Assembly: GCF_000018365.1 (NCBI RefSeq)
Contig: NC_011529.1
Coordinates: forward strand, 1,736,001 to 1,800,000
Length of the DNA: 64,000 nucleotides
Direction: 5' to 3'
Source: Thermococcus onnurineus NA1
GTDB lineage: Archaea; Methanobacteriota_B; Thermococci; Thermococcales; Thermococcaceae
A program made the position numbers and the translations under genes. Every line of letters starts with the position of its first letter. The first letter of the stretch is position 1. The notes beneath the pieces were generated by a model. The model was not told the origin of the DNA and ran no database searches. It was given only the letters and a program-made list of their open reading frames with translations. This document shows, in pieces, positions 8,117 through 16,698 of this stretch.

Positions 8117-8745
8117 GTTCTACAAACTTCGCCTGCGCGAAGTTTGATCAAGGTTGGGGATTCTTCTCTAAAAGGGCCATTTTGGCTGGATTTCTCATTA
8201 AAGTTACTTTTTTAGGGGGATTCGTTTTGAAGAGCGTTTTTTGAGTAGGTTCGACTTTTTAGCGCCCCGAAGGGGCGCGTTGAGAGTGAACCCCTCAAGA
8301 GGAACCCCTCCAGTGAATCCCTCCTTTAATATTCCAGACCTACATGAAATCCTATATGCGTTCAAGTCTCATGAAGAATCACAAACTTTGATGAAACTTT
8401 GCCAGGCAAAGTTTCCCAATGTAAAAACAGGGTTCCCATGATGGGTTTTGGATGTGGGATACGATTTAGGGATTCATTGACGGTTAAGCCCTGGAAATCT
8501 TATGTACATCTTTGGACGTCCCCCATAATGGGGGGCCTCTCATTTCTTCGAGAACTACCCAAGGGGACAAGGTAAACTTCCGGGGCGAGGGGGCGGAGCC
8601 CCCCAGTAATTCAAATAAAACCGGGGTGCGGGGTGGAACCCCGCATCTCACCATATCAAGTGAGTGGTTATAGAATGCCATATGTTACACCCCTTTAACC
8701 TCGTTCCGAAAATTTTATTAAGAAAGTTACCACAGTGGTCACTAT
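8117..8745. repeat. gene-free stretch with six short perfect hairpins
   Basis: No convincing gene lies here. At least six perfect inverted repeats with small loops occur: 8123-8146 (arm CAAACTTCGC, loop CTGC), 8262-8278 (arm GCGCCCC, loop GAA), 8393-8415 (arm GAAACTTTGC, loop CAG), 8520-8534 (CCCCC/GGGGG), 8589-8603 (GGGGGC, loop GGA) and 8628-8644 (GCGGGGT, loop GGA). The first and third share the core AAACTT-GC, and the last two share the GGA loop, as if they came from related palindromic units. A 66-codon frame at 8241-8441 is proline/arginine-rich and spans two of the hairpins, so I treat it as spurious. Confidence 0.7.
8711..8742 (+). promoter_or_regulatory. promoter and palindromic operator of the abiE pair
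   Basis: AATTTTATTA at 8711-8720 fits a TATA box about 26 bases before the ATG at 8746, which suggests a nearly leaderless transcript. Between them lies a 17-base palindrome, GTNACCACAGTGGTNAC (8726-8742), centred near the predicted transcription start. AbiEi antitoxins are known to bind inverted repeats in their own promoter and repress it, so this is the likely operator. Confidence 0.55.
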
Positions 8746-9537
8746 ATGCAGAAAAATTACTACCTTACAAAAACTGAACAGGACATAATTAGGGCGATAC
8801 GAGGGACTGATATAGTGAGTGCTGACGAGATTAGAGAACTCTTTCCAGGTCTCAGCAGGGAGATGGTTAAAAAGGTCCTTTCGAGCCTCTCAAAAAAAGG
8901 ATACCTCACAAGGCTGAAGAAAGGCCTCTATCTCGTCAACGAACAGCCAGGAAACCCCTCAATAAAAAACCCCTATCGGATAGCCCTCGCCCTGTTCCCA
9001 GGATACATAGCTTTCTCTTCCGCCCTGAGGCTTTATGGCTTACTCGAGTACGAGCCGTTCACGATATTCGTGGCCACACCGAGAAAATCCGGTGAGAGAA
9101 CCGTTGGGGAGTACACGATCAAGGCCGTTGCCCTGGGAGAAAAGGCCACTGGAATGACGCTTAAGGATGGCGTCTACACCTCCACCCTCGCGAAGACGTT
9201 CTTTGACTGCTTCTACAAGCCGAGATACTGCGGGGGCTACTCTGAGATAACCAAGGCCCTTTATGAGGCTGGAAAGCTTGACTGGGACGAATTCTTGGGC
9301 TACTTCGAACGCTTTGCCAGCGACTCCCTCTGCCAAAGGACTGGCTATGTTCTGGAGCTCCTCAAAAACGAGTTGGGGGTCGACATCCCCGAGGAAGTTC
9401 TTAACTATCTAAGGGGCAAGGTTAGAAGCTGGACGAAGCTCGTTCCAACTTTTCCCTCCCGCGGGAGAAGCATAAAAGAGTGGAAAGTGATAGACAACCT
9501 TGGAAAGGAGAAGATACTGGGGTGGGCGTATGGATGA
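8746..9537 (+). CDS. AbiEi-type antitoxin / transcriptional repressor
   Basis: 263 residues. An N-terminal winged helix (about residues 5-60: TKTEQDIIRAIRGTDIVSADEI, then EMVKKVLSSLSKKGYLTRLKKGLYLV) is followed by the AbiEi core with PYRIALALFPGYIAFSSALRLYGLLEY and a C-terminal helical part. AbiEi proteins are the antitoxins of type IV abortive-infection systems: they repress the operon and counter the toxin without direct binding. The downstream toxin gene overlaps it by 8 bases. A palindrome in the promoter supports autoregulation. Confidence 0.88.
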   Translation: MQKNYYLTKTEQDIIRAIRGTDIVSADEIRELFPGLSREMVKKVLSSLSKKGYLTRLKKGLYLVNEQPGNPSIKNPYRIALALFPGYIAFSSALRLYGLLEYEPFTIFVATPRKSGERTVGEYTIKAVALGEKATGMTLKDGVYTSTLAKTFFDCFYKPRYCGGYSEITKALYEAGKLDWDEFLGYFERFASDSLCQRTGYVLELLKNELGVDIPEEVLNYLRGKVRSWTKLVPTFPSRGRSIKEWKVIDNLGKEKILGWAYG

Positions 9538-10321
9538 GGAAATGCTCCGGTATCTGGCAGCGAAGACTGGGCTGGGCTTGAACTACATTGCCAAGGAGGA
9601 GAGGATTTCCTTCCTGCTGAGTCAGCTATGGGAAATCTTCGGCGAGAAGGCGATACTCAGGGGCGGCACTGCCCTCAACAGGGTTTACCTCGCAAAGATT
9701 GGAGCGGCAAGGTTTTCCGAGGACATAGACATTGACTATTTTGACGGCGACATTGGCAGGGCAGCTGAGGAGATAAAAAAGGGCATGAAGCTCGTCGAAG
9801 GATTTGACATTAAGGGGCCGAGGATTCTGCACAGGACTTTTCGGTTCGATTGCTATTACAGGAATCCTCTAGGGAATAGGGATAGGGTCAAAGTTGAGTT
9901 CTACCTCAGCAGGCCGCCCTACGTTGAGGCCGGAATTGAGCTGGTTAAATCTCCCTTCGTCAGTGAGTATCCGACCATGTTCAGGGTCTATTCCTTTGAG
10001 GACCTGCTCGCTAAGAAACTCGCTGCCCTCTACAACCGCACTGAAGGCAAGGACATCTACGACTCCTTCCATGCCCTCAACATGGAGTTTGATGAGAAAA
10101 GGTTGGAAAATGCTTTGAAGCTCACTCTTGAATTCTATCACATCGAGGATGAGTTTTGGAGAGGTTTGATTGAGAAGCTCGATTACGCAAAGAAAAATGC
10201 CCGATACATCGGCAACTCCACCAACCACTTTATCCCCAAAAGCTTACGTCCAAACTGGGAAGAGATGATAGAAAGCCTGAAGCTCAGAATTGAAGAACTG
10301 GGTCGGGTGCTTTCATTGTAG
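9530..10321 (+). CDS. AbiEii-type nucleotidyltransferase toxin
   Basis: 263 residues from the ATG at 9530, which has GGGGTGG just before it and overlaps the antitoxin stop by 8 bases; upstream in-frame starts lie inside the antitoxin gene. LRGGTALNRVYLAKIGAARFSEDIDIDYF is the family motif (GGTALN plus SEDIDxD), with FEDLLAKKLAALYNRTEGKDIYDSFHAL further on, the KxG and K/DxxD motifs of AbiEii/AbiGii. Members of the family transfer nucleotides to RNA targets such as tRNA ends, causing growth arrest on phage infection. All catalytic motifs look intact. Confidence 0.9.
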   Translation: MDEEMLRYLAAKTGLGLNYIAKEERISFLLSQLWEIFGEKAILRGGTALNRVYLAKIGAARFSEDIDIDYFDGDIGRAAEEIKKGMKLVEGFDIKGPRILHRTFRFDCYYRNPLGNRDRVKVEFYLSRPPYVEAGIELVKSPFVSEYPTMFRVYSFEDLLAKKLAALYNRTEGKDIYDSFHALNMEFDEKRLENALKLTLEFYHIEDEFWRGLIEKLDYAKKNARYIGNSTNHFIPKSLRPNWEEMIESLKLRIEELGRVLSL

Positions 10322-10344
10322 TTCGCGCCTTTTCCCAGAGAAAG

Positions 10345-10353
10345 GTTTATAAG
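10345..10353 (+). promoter_or_regulatory. TATA box of the zinc-ribbon/EF-1beta operon
   Basis: GTTTATAAG in the AAAGGTTTATAAGCC context, about 65 bases before the GTG start of the zinc-ribbon gene, leaving room for a leader that carries GGAGGTG. Confidence 0.55.
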
Positions 10354-10410
10354 CCAACTCCCTCAATGCCCACCAGTGATTAAAAACCACCTTTCTTGGA
10401 GGTGTTCGCA

Positions 10411-10590
10411 GTGGAAGCCAAGTTCGAGATACCCGTATGCACATCATGCGGAAAGGAGATAACCCCAAGGGAGCACGCCACTCACTTCGTCTGCCCGAAC
10501 TGTGGCGAGGAGATCATCTGGCGCTGTGAAAGCTGCAGGGTCCTCTCAGTCCCCTACAAGTGCCCCAAGTGCGGCTGGGAGGGGCCGTGA
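10411..10590 (+). CDS. small zinc-ribbon protein (HVO_2753-like)
   Basis: 59 residues from GTG 10411, chosen because GGAGGTG sits six bases before it. Four CxxC-type knuckles (CTSC, CPNC, CESC, CPKC) would bind two zinc ions. This family is regularly encoded next to archaeal EF-1beta and is a presumed RNA- or ribosome-associated protein. The EF-1beta gene follows 19 bases on and is surely co-transcribed. Confidence 0.88.
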   Translation: MEAKFEIPVCTSCGKEITPREHATHFVCPNCGEEIIWRCESCRVLSVPYKCPKCGWEGP

Positions 10591-10609
10591 AGTTTAGGAG
10601 GTGAAAGGA

Positions 10610-10885
10610 ATGGCTGACTACAACCTTGTTGGCGTTATAAAGGTCATGCCGACCGATCCGGATGTCAACCTCGACGAGCTCGAGGAGAAGCTCAAGGCCG
10701 TCATCCCGGAGAAGTTCGGCCTCGCCAAGGTCGAGCGCGAGCCTATAGCTTTTGGTCTCGTTGCCCTCAAGTTCTACGTCCTCGGTAGGGACGAGGAGGG
10801 CTACTCCTACGACGAGGTTGCCGACCTCTTCAGGCAGGTCGAGAACGTCGAGAGCGCCGAAGTTGAGACCGTTTCGAGGATCTGA
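10610..10885 (+). CDS. ef1B: translation elongation factor EF-1beta
   Basis: 91 residues from the ATG at 10610, placed after GGAGGTGA; a GTG nine bases earlier is inside that ribosome binding site. MADYNLVGVIKVMPTDPDVNLDELEEKL and the FGLVALKFYVLGRDEEG...FRQVENVESAEVETVSRI tail match archaeal aEF-1beta, the nucleotide exchange factor for EF-1alpha. It has the ferredoxin-like fold of about 90 residues expected of the archaeal form. Confidence 0.95.
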   Translation: MADYNLVGVIKVMPTDPDVNLDELEEKLKAVIPEKFGLAKVEREPIAFGLVALKFYVLGRDEEGYSYDEVADLFRQVENVESAEVETVSRI

Positions 10886-11015
10886 ATCCTCTTCTCTTCC
10901 TTTGATTTGGAGGGCTTCTGTTTTCTTGTTCTGTACTCGCAGTATCTAACATTGCTTGTTATGAACGCCGCTGAAAGTACCCTCATTCCGAAGGGATGTG
11001 CCAAAAATCAAAAGG

Positions 11016-11026
11016 TTTTTATAAAA
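11016..11026 (+). promoter_or_regulatory. TATA box of the winged-helix/nucleotidyltransferase pair
   Basis: TTTTTATAAAA centred 26 bases before the ATG at 11047, which implies a leaderless mRNA and decides the start of the first gene. Confidence 0.65.
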
Positions 11027-11046
11027 TCTTTAACAATTTTGACACG

Positions 11047-12003
11047 ATGATTAGCATGCTAACCCGGGCAGAGCTCAGAGTTCTCTCAGTCCTGCATGAG
11101 CCGGCCACCCTCAAAGAACTCTCTGGGCAGCTTGGGGTTTCCCGCTCTCGCCTTTCGATAATCGCCCGTTCCCTAGAGCAAAAGGGCCTTATTGAGCGGC
11201 AGAAGGATGGAAAGGAGATTCTACTCATTCCTTCCAGCTCCAAGCCCCTCGAACTCTTCCACGAGCTTCTAACGAGGTTTCCCCATGTTAACTTCATCTC
11301 TCTCTTGGCAGGTAGAAAGCTTAAGGTCATAGGCGGAATGGCCGTTGAGGAGCCCAGGCCGGTGTGGGAAATCTCCCTGAGATCCAACGTTAACCGCTAC
11401 ACGGTGCATCACGTCCTAACGGAGCTGATGGAAAGGCTCATCGTCGGGAAAAACGAGAAGGGGTATTTTATTGCGGAACGGTTTTCGCTCGTCAAAGAGT
11501 TCGCCGACGAATACTTTCGCCTGCAGAACTCAATAAAGGCAAAGAGCTTCAGCCATGATTCGGTAGTCCTCTGGAGCGGCGTTAATGAGTTCATCCTCGC
11601 TACGAGAAGATTCAGGGGCTTGGCGGTAGATTCCTTCCAGCTCACTGGCCCCTCCCGCTTTTCAAGCTATGGTCTCAGCGTAATCTCGGGAGGAGTCTAC
11701 CACTATTACTGGCCTTCCAGGGAGATAACGCTCGAGGAGGTCATTGTTCATACCCTGGCAGTTGGAGCTGGTGCGAGGGAGCTCCTCTACGTCGTAACCA
11801 TCCTAAAGGTCAAGGGATTTAACGTTGAGCGGCTCAGACGTCTGGCCATTAAGTTTGATGTCCTCGGAGTCGTTGACGAGATTATCGAGTATCTTGGCGG
11901 AAAAGAGAAAGGTTATCCGTTCCCTTCCAGGGATGAAGTTGAGGAGCTCTGCCGTCAGTACTTTGGAGGCCCCGAAAATGATAACGAGGGAAAGATTGGT
12001 TGA
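11047..12003 (+). CDS. double winged-helix protein, putative antitoxin/repressor
   Basis: 318 residues. The first winged helix spans about residues 3-60 (LTRAELRVLSVLHEPATLKELSGQLGVSRSRL). A second follows near residues 100-140 (WEISLRSNVNRYTVHHVLTELMERLIVGKNEKGYFIAERF). The C-terminal 170 residues are not recognised by name but are laid out like the C-terminal half of AbiEi-type antitoxins. The next gene, a nucleotidyltransferase, overlaps it by 26 bases, as in toxin-antitoxin operons. I infer a repressor/antitoxin role; an ordinary regulator is the alternative. Confidence 0.7.
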   Translation: MISMLTRAELRVLSVLHEPATLKELSGQLGVSRSRLSIIARSLEQKGLIERQKDGKEILLIPSSSKPLELFHELLTRFPHVNFISLLAGRKLKVIGGMAVEEPRPVWEISLRSNVNRYTVHHVLTELMERLIVGKNEKGYFIAERFSLVKEFADEYFRLQNSIKAKSFSHDSVVLWSGVNEFILATRRFRGLAVDSFQLTGPSRFSSYGLSVISGGVYHYYWPSREITLEEVIVHTLAVGAGARELLYVVTILKVKGFNVERLRRLAIKFDVLGVVDEIIEYLGGKEKGYPFPSRDEVEELCRQYFGGPENDNEGKIG

Positions 12004-12721
12004 AGAGTTTGCTCTGCTGGACGAGAAAGCAACTCTATTGGCCTCTCGGGGAGTTATTCCCGAGGAAATAAGGCTTTACCTTATAGGTGGTGGCAATCTT
12101 GCATTGAGGGGCATAAAAGACGCCACCGCAGACGTAGATGTGGTGGTTGAGAATGTTCGAGTTCTGGGATTCCTTGATGAGGTTCTTACGAATCCCTCAC
12201 CTGAACTTAAAGTAGGTCAGGGTGTTAGGGTTATCTACGTGAAGAAGGTTGAGCACGAATACAAAGTTAAACTGGGGGCCGTTTCGGTTTATAGAAAGCT
12301 TGACCCGGAGATGCGTGATTTCAACATGGATGTCTTTGTGAAGAGGGTTCTAAGAGGGCTCACACTGTCGGAGGGTATGAAAAACCGCTCGGTACTTCCC
12401 AGCGAGTTTGAGGATTTCGAGACTATTAAGGTTCGACTGGTGTCCCTTGAGGACATTTTCCTGTTCAAAGGGGTTACGTCTCTCGGCAGAGCCAAGGACA
12501 TTGATGATTTGCTTCGCTTGATTGAGCATGGTGTTGATTTTGAGGTGATGCTCGGCGAGCTCAATAATCAAAGAACGATCATTGGGTCGGAAAGGTTTGA
12601 GTGGCTCGTGGGGCTCCTTTATGAGAAGTCATTGATCCTCAGAAAGATACTCGCGGAAAAAGGACTCAAAAGCAGGTCCTTGGATAAGTTCATTAAGGAG
12701 CTGGAGCTCTCTTTCGTTTAA
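11978..12721 (+). CDS. nucleotidyltransferase-fold protein, putative toxin
   Basis: 247 residues from the ATG at 11978, preceded by GGAGG nine bases upstream; longer frames run backwards into the previous gene. LYLIGGGNLALRGIKDATADVDVVVENVR is a Pol-beta-type core (GG, then TADVD with two metal-binding aspartates), followed by a helical C-terminus with DIFLFKGVTSLGRAKDIDDLLRLIEHG, which parallels the K-x-D/RxxKDxxD region of AbiEii. With the upstream winged-helix gene it forms a second toxin-antitoxin-like module 1.7 kb from abiE. The actual substrate is unknown. Confidence 0.75.
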   Translation: MITRERLVEEFALLDEKATLLASRGVIPEEIRLYLIGGGNLALRGIKDATADVDVVVENVRVLGFLDEVLTNPSPELKVGQGVRVIYVKKVEHEYKVKLGAVSVYRKLDPEMRDFNMDVFVKRVLRGLTLSEGMKNRSVLPSEFEDFETIKVRLVSLEDIFLFKGVTSLGRAKDIDDLLRLIEHGVDFEVMLGELNNQRTIIGSERFEWLVGLLYEKSLILRKILAEKGLKSRSLDKFIKELELSFV

Positions 12722-12734
12722 ATGAAAAAGAAAC

Positions 12735-13760
12735 TCAGAGCCCCAAACTCAGGCTCAGCTTTGGCTTCTTCCACTCGTCGAGGATTGCTTTCAGATCCTC
12801 GTTCTGAACCTTGGCGTAAAGCTCGTCGAACCTTTTCTTCGCTTCCTCGTCGCCCTCCCTCCAGCGGGCGAGCTCGCCTATAGCTCTGAAGAACTCCGCC
12901 GTGTCGTCCTCGAAGACTTCAACAAAGAGCCCGATGTTCTCGTGGATGTCCTCGTAGGCCTCCTCGTTGAACAGTCCCTCGATGAAGTCAACGAGCGTGT
13001 CGAAGACGAGGCCGAAAATCTCTTCGTTCGTATCGACGGCCTTCAGGAGCGCGTCGCGGAGAGCCCTGAAGGCCTTTCCGTAGTCCTCTCTGCCAGCCCA
13101 GATCTCAGCTTCTACCAGCTTGGCGTTTATCTCTATCTCGTTGTCCCTCGGGTTCTTGAGAACCTCGTTTATCAGCGCCTCGGCCGTGTTATAGTCTCCG
13201 AGTTCGTATCTGAAGTGCGCCAGGTCGAGGAGGCTTATGAGGTAGTTCTTCTCGTCGCTGAGCCTCTCGAATATGTCCCTCGCGCGCTCCATGAGCTCTA
13301 TGGCTTTCTCGGTCTCGCCGATCTCGTCGAGGTTCACCGCAATGTTGGCCAGCGTCAGCGCTATCTCCCTCTCGTTCTTGAGGACTTCCTCCTCAAGCTT
13401 GAGCAGCTCCTCATAGGTCTCTATCGCCTTCTCTGGCATGCCGAAGTGCTCGTAAGCATCGGCCAGGTAGTAGAGCGCCGTCGCGTACTCCTCTGGATCT
13501 TCCTTCTTCCTTTCGGCTATCCTCTTGTAGAGCTCAATGCCGCTCTCGGCGTCGTCGAGGTGAGCGTAAACGTGGGCTATCTCATGCGCTAAATCGTAGG
13601 GGTCATCACAGCCGACAACAACTTCCTCAAGCCTCTTCAGCTCCTCCCTCAGCGTCTCCTCATCTTCGATGTTCTCGATGTAATCGTCAAACAGCTCGAG
13701 CAGCTTCTCGCAGTCCTTCTCTTCCAGAGCCTTCTCCCACTCGGCCTTGATATCGCTCAT
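12735..13760 (-). CDS. tetratricopeptide-repeat protein
   Basis: 341 residues, strongly acidic, with repeated 34-residue helix pairs: ALYYLADAYEHFGMPEKAIETYEEL, LTLANIAVNLDEIGETEKAIELMERA and LLDLAHFRYELGDYNTAEALINEVL carry the TPR pattern. It lacks a signal peptide and is probably a cytosolic scaffold; partners are unknown. GGTGATG sits seven bases before the start, and a minus-strand TATA box lies at 13807-13816. It is convergent with the nucleotidyltransferase gene. Confidence 0.88.
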   Translation of the reverse strand: MSDIKAEWEKALEEKDCEKLLELFDDYIENIEDEETLREELKRLEEVVVGCDDPYDLAHEIAHVYAHLDDAESGIELYKRIAERKKEDPEEYATALYYLADAYEHFGMPEKAIETYEELLKLEEEVLKNEREIALTLANIAVNLDEIGETEKAIELMERARDIFERLSDEKNYLISLLDLAHFRYELGDYNTAEALINEVLKNPRDNEIEINAKLVEAEIWAGREDYGKAFRALRDALLKAVDTNEEIFGLVFDTLVDFIEGLFNEEAYEDIHENIGLFVEVFEDDTAEFFRAIGELARWREGDEEAKKRFDELYAKVQNEDLKAILDEWKKPKLSLSLGL

Positions 13761-14065
13761 TTTTTCATCACCAGTTCCGCTTCTCTGAACGGGTTAAAAA
13801 GGTATGCTTTATATACACTGATGATATTTAGACAGGTTAGTCAGTTAATTTTTGCAGTTATGCCAATCACCTGCCGGTGTTGTGGTATGAATTGAAATTC
13901 ACGTCCCACCATAGCTGTCTTTTTGATTATAGACGTTTTATCCATGTAGGTGGCTAGACCATGTTCTGGGGGATTAGTTGTCTCATCTTCAACACCTGCG
14001 GGGAAAGTGTTATATCCCTGGGGTGCTCTTTCTAACTGTTGGATAAATTATCCAGGTGGTTGAAA
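13761..14065. other. divergent promoter region between the TPR gene and nrdD
   Basis: 305 bases without a supported gene. A TATA-like CTTTATATAC at 13807-13816 serves the minus-strand TPR gene, and GTTATATCC at 14009-14016 serves nrdD. An 11-codon frame MPITCRCCGMN starts at 13860, but nothing suggests it is used. Confidence 0.5.
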
Positions 14066-15910
14066 ATGGAAACTGTGAGGAAGGACATTATCCAGGAGTA
14101 CGCAAGGTGGGGGAGTCTCGACGTTCTCGAAAATGCAAACCGCTATCCCGGGCCAACCGGCTTCTTTGCCTACGTGATGGAAGAAGCGCTCAAAGAGCAC
14201 CTCTCGCTCATCCCGGCGGAGGGCAGGGAGGCCCACTTCAGCGGCGATATCTACATCCACAAGCTTCCCTACAGTCTCTACATTCCTTACTGCACGGGCC
14301 ACAGCACGGCGAGGCTCCTTGAGAAGGGTCTAAAGACGCCAACGATAATATCGAGGCCGGCCAAACACTTCGACACCTACGTCGACCACATAGCCAACTA
14401 CCTCATAACCATGCAGCACTACTTCAGTGGCGCTCAGGCCCTCTCAAGCGTCGAGTGGTACGCGGGGCCGTTCATAAGGAAAGAGGGCCTCGACAGGAGA
14501 AAGATACGGCAGAACATTCAGAGACTGGTCTACAACCTCAACTATCCGAGCAGGGTGGGGATGCAGACTCCTTTTACCAACTTCACCGTGACCCTGGACG
14601 CCCCGAAGGAAATGCTCGAAGGCGACCACGCGGTTTACGATGGCAAAAAGCTCGAGCCTCTCGGAGAGTACGAGAGAGAAGCCAAGGAGTTCTTCATAGC
14701 CCTGACTGAAGTGCTCAGAGAGGGTGACGCGATAGGTCAGCCCTTCACGTTCCCTATCCCCACCCTGATGGTCACCGCCAAAATGCTCTGGGACGATCCA
14801 GAGGTCTTCGAGGCCGTCTTTACAACTGCTGCAAAGCGCGGAAGCTTCTACTGGCTCAACACGAACGTCGTTGACCCGGACGCAAGCTTCTCGATGTGCT
14901 GCAGGCTTGTAATAGATAAAAACGAAATGAAAGATGTTTTTAGCTTTAATGCGAGTAATACAAAAGAGCAATGGCTGAATGAAGTTGAGAGGCAGCGCTT
15001 CGGCGGCCTCTGGGCGATGCCCGACGTCACTGGCTCTGTGAACGTCACGACGGTCAACCTTCCTAGACTTGCACTCAAAGCCAATGGCGATGACGATAAG
15101 TTCTGGGAAGAGTACGAGCGCGTTCTCCAAGTCGTCCGGGAAACCACCGACTGGTTCCGTGAGCGCTACGTGAGACTGATAACGAACTACCGCCAGATGT
15201 ATCAGATGATCCACCTCTACCTCGAGGAGTTCCCGTCGAGCCACTTCAATACAATAGGAATTCTTGGTTTGCCAGAGGCGGCTGCAATTTACCTCAACGA
15301 ACCTGGACTCTGGACTGAGGGCACGAGGAAGGACTGGCTCAAAGCTGCAGAGCTGATAAAGGAGATGGTCGAGTTCGCCACGGCCAGGGCAAGGGAGTGG
15401 ATGAAAGAAAGTGGGACGCCGTGGAACGTTGAGGAAGTTCCGGGAGAGAGCGCTGCGGCAAAGCTTGCCATAAGGGATCTCCGCGAGTTCCCCTGGCTAA
15501 AGGACTACCTGAGCGACGTTGGCAATCCAATTTACTCCACCAGCATAGCGCCCTACTACGGCTCGCTTGAGCTGGGCGACAGGATACGCATAGAGGAAAA
15601 GGTTCAGAGGAGCTTCACCGGTGGAGTGATGATGCACATCTTCTTAGGAGAAGAGCCGGACCCGGAGGCTTTAGCGAAGCTTACCAAAAGGCTCATGAAG
15701 ACAGACCTCGTCTACTGGAGCTACACACCTGCAGTGACAGTCTGCAACGACTGTAACCACTCAACTACGGGCCTTCACACCCACTGTCAGCGCTGCGGAA
15801 GCGAGAACGTCGAGATATGGAGCAGGATTATCGGCTACTACCGTCCGCTCAAAAACTGGAACCCCTTCAGGAAGAAGGAGTTCTGGACGAGGAGGCACTA
15901 CACCTCCTGA
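14066..15910 (+). CDS. nrdD: anaerobic (class III) ribonucleoside-triphosphate reductase
   Basis: 614 residues from the ATG at 14066, preceded by GGTGG; the TTG at 14039 is less likely. The body has DIYIHKLPYSLYIPYCTGHS, the QTPFTNFTVTLD motif and a C-terminal zinc ribbon (CNDC...CQRC, about residues 560-580), followed by RIIGYYRP with the glycyl-radical Gly. It reduces NTPs to dNTPs using a glycyl radical made by NrdG, encoded next. At about 610 residues it is on the short side and shows no N-terminal ATP-cone, so dATP feedback at that site is probably missing. The enzyme is oxygen-sensitive, fitting an anaerobe. Confidence 0.94.
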   Translation: METVRKDIIQEYARWGSLDVLENANRYPGPTGFFAYVMEEALKEHLSLIPAEGREAHFSGDIYIHKLPYSLYIPYCTGHSTARLLEKGLKTPTIISRPAKHFDTYVDHIANYLITMQHYFSGAQALSSVEWYAGPFIRKEGLDRRKIRQNIQRLVYNLNYPSRVGMQTPFTNFTVTLDAPKEMLEGDHAVYDGKKLEPLGEYEREAKEFFIALTEVLREGDAIGQPFTFPIPTLMVTAKMLWDDPEVFEAVFTTAAKRGSFYWLNTNVVDPDASFSMCCRLVIDKNEMKDVFSFNASNTKEQWLNEVERQRFGGLWAMPDVTGSVNVTTVNLPRLALKANGDDDKFWEEYERVLQVVRETTDWFRERYVRLITNYRQMYQMIHLYLEEFPSSHFNTIGILGLPEAAAIYLNEPGLWTEGTRKDWLKAAELIKEMVEFATARAREWMKESGTPWNVEEVPGESAAAKLAIRDLREFPWLKDYLSDVGNPIYSTSIAPYYGSLELGDRIRIEEKVQRSFTGGVMMHIFLGEEPDPEALAKLTKRLMKTDLVYWSYTPAVTVCNDCNHSTTGLHTHCQRCGSENVEIWSRIIGYYRPLKNWNPFRKKEFWTRRHYTS

Positions 15911-15938
15911 CACCTTCTTTTCTCTTGGGGGTGATTCG

Positions 15939-16652
15939 ATGCTCACAAGTGGCTGGAAAGCCGTCAGCATGGTGGATGTGCATGGAAAGGTCACCTTTAC
16001 GCTCTGGCTGTGCGGTTGTAACTTGAAATGCCCCTTCTGTCATAACTGGCGGATAGCTGGGGGAAAAGGCTGCTTCGAGCTGGAACGGGGGGCAATGCTT
16101 GAGGAGCTTGAGGTGAACTCCTTCCTCATCGATTACTTCCACGTCACCGGTGGCGAGCCGCTGATGCAGTGGGCCGAGCTTTCATCGCTGTTAGCCAGTG
16201 TGAAGGCTCTTGACGTTCCCGTCAGCCTCAACACGAACCTCACCCTCGTTGGGCCGCTTGAAAAACTCCTTAATGCCGGGCTCGTTGATCACATCGCGAC
16301 CGACCTGAAGGCACCCCCGGCTGCTCTCTATGGCCTTCCCGAGGAAGCCAGCGAACGGCTCTGGAGGCTGTTCTTGCGGGGACTTGAGCTGGTATCCAAC
16401 TACGGTCTTCCCCTTGAACTTCGCATTCCCGTTCCCAAGGGCTTTGACGTATGGCCATGGATCGAAGAAGGGCTCGGACACCTCGATACGGAGTTTTACG
16501 TCGTCCTTAATCCTCTTGTTGGAAAACCGCTGACGAATCCTCGCGACGAAGCATGGTGTTCCGCCCACTGCTGGCCGGAAGATGAAGTCAGAAATCTTGG
16601 AGAGAGGCTTGATGAGCTTGGTATTGAATTTCACGTAAACAGGTGGGCTTAA
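15939..16652 (+). CDS. nrdG: anaerobic ribonucleotide reductase-activating radical SAM enzyme
   Basis: 237 residues, ATG preceded by GGGGGTGA. CGCNLKCPFCHNW is the CxxxCxxC cluster motif for the 4Fe-4S centre, followed by HVTGGEPLMQW (the SAM-binding GGE). It generates the glycyl radical on NrdD. It lies 28 bases downstream of nrdD and is surely co-transcribed. The family name NrdG or PflA-like is secure; specificity for NrdD is inferred from the neighbour. Confidence 0.92.
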   Translation: MLTSGWKAVSMVDVHGKVTFTLWLCGCNLKCPFCHNWRIAGGKGCFELERGAMLEELEVNSFLIDYFHVTGGEPLMQWAELSSLLASVKALDVPVSLNTNLTLVGPLEKLLNAGLVDHIATDLKAPPAALYGLPEEASERLWRLFLRGLELVSNYGLPLELRIPVPKGFDVWPWIEEGLGHLDTEFYVVLNPLVGKPLTNPRDEAWCSAHCWPEDEVRNLGERLDELGIEFHVNRWA

Positions 16653-16698
16653 TTCTTTTCGTTTTGGTGTTATCAAAACCATAAGTTATGAACCTACT

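Noticed and set aside
8241-8441. 66-codon frame after the tRNAs
   Set aside because: It runs through two perfect hairpins, has a Pro/Arg-rich start and no ribosome site.
13860-13895. 11-codon cysteine-rich peptide frame (MPITCRCCGMN)
   Set aside because: Too short to support; no ribosome site or other sign of use.
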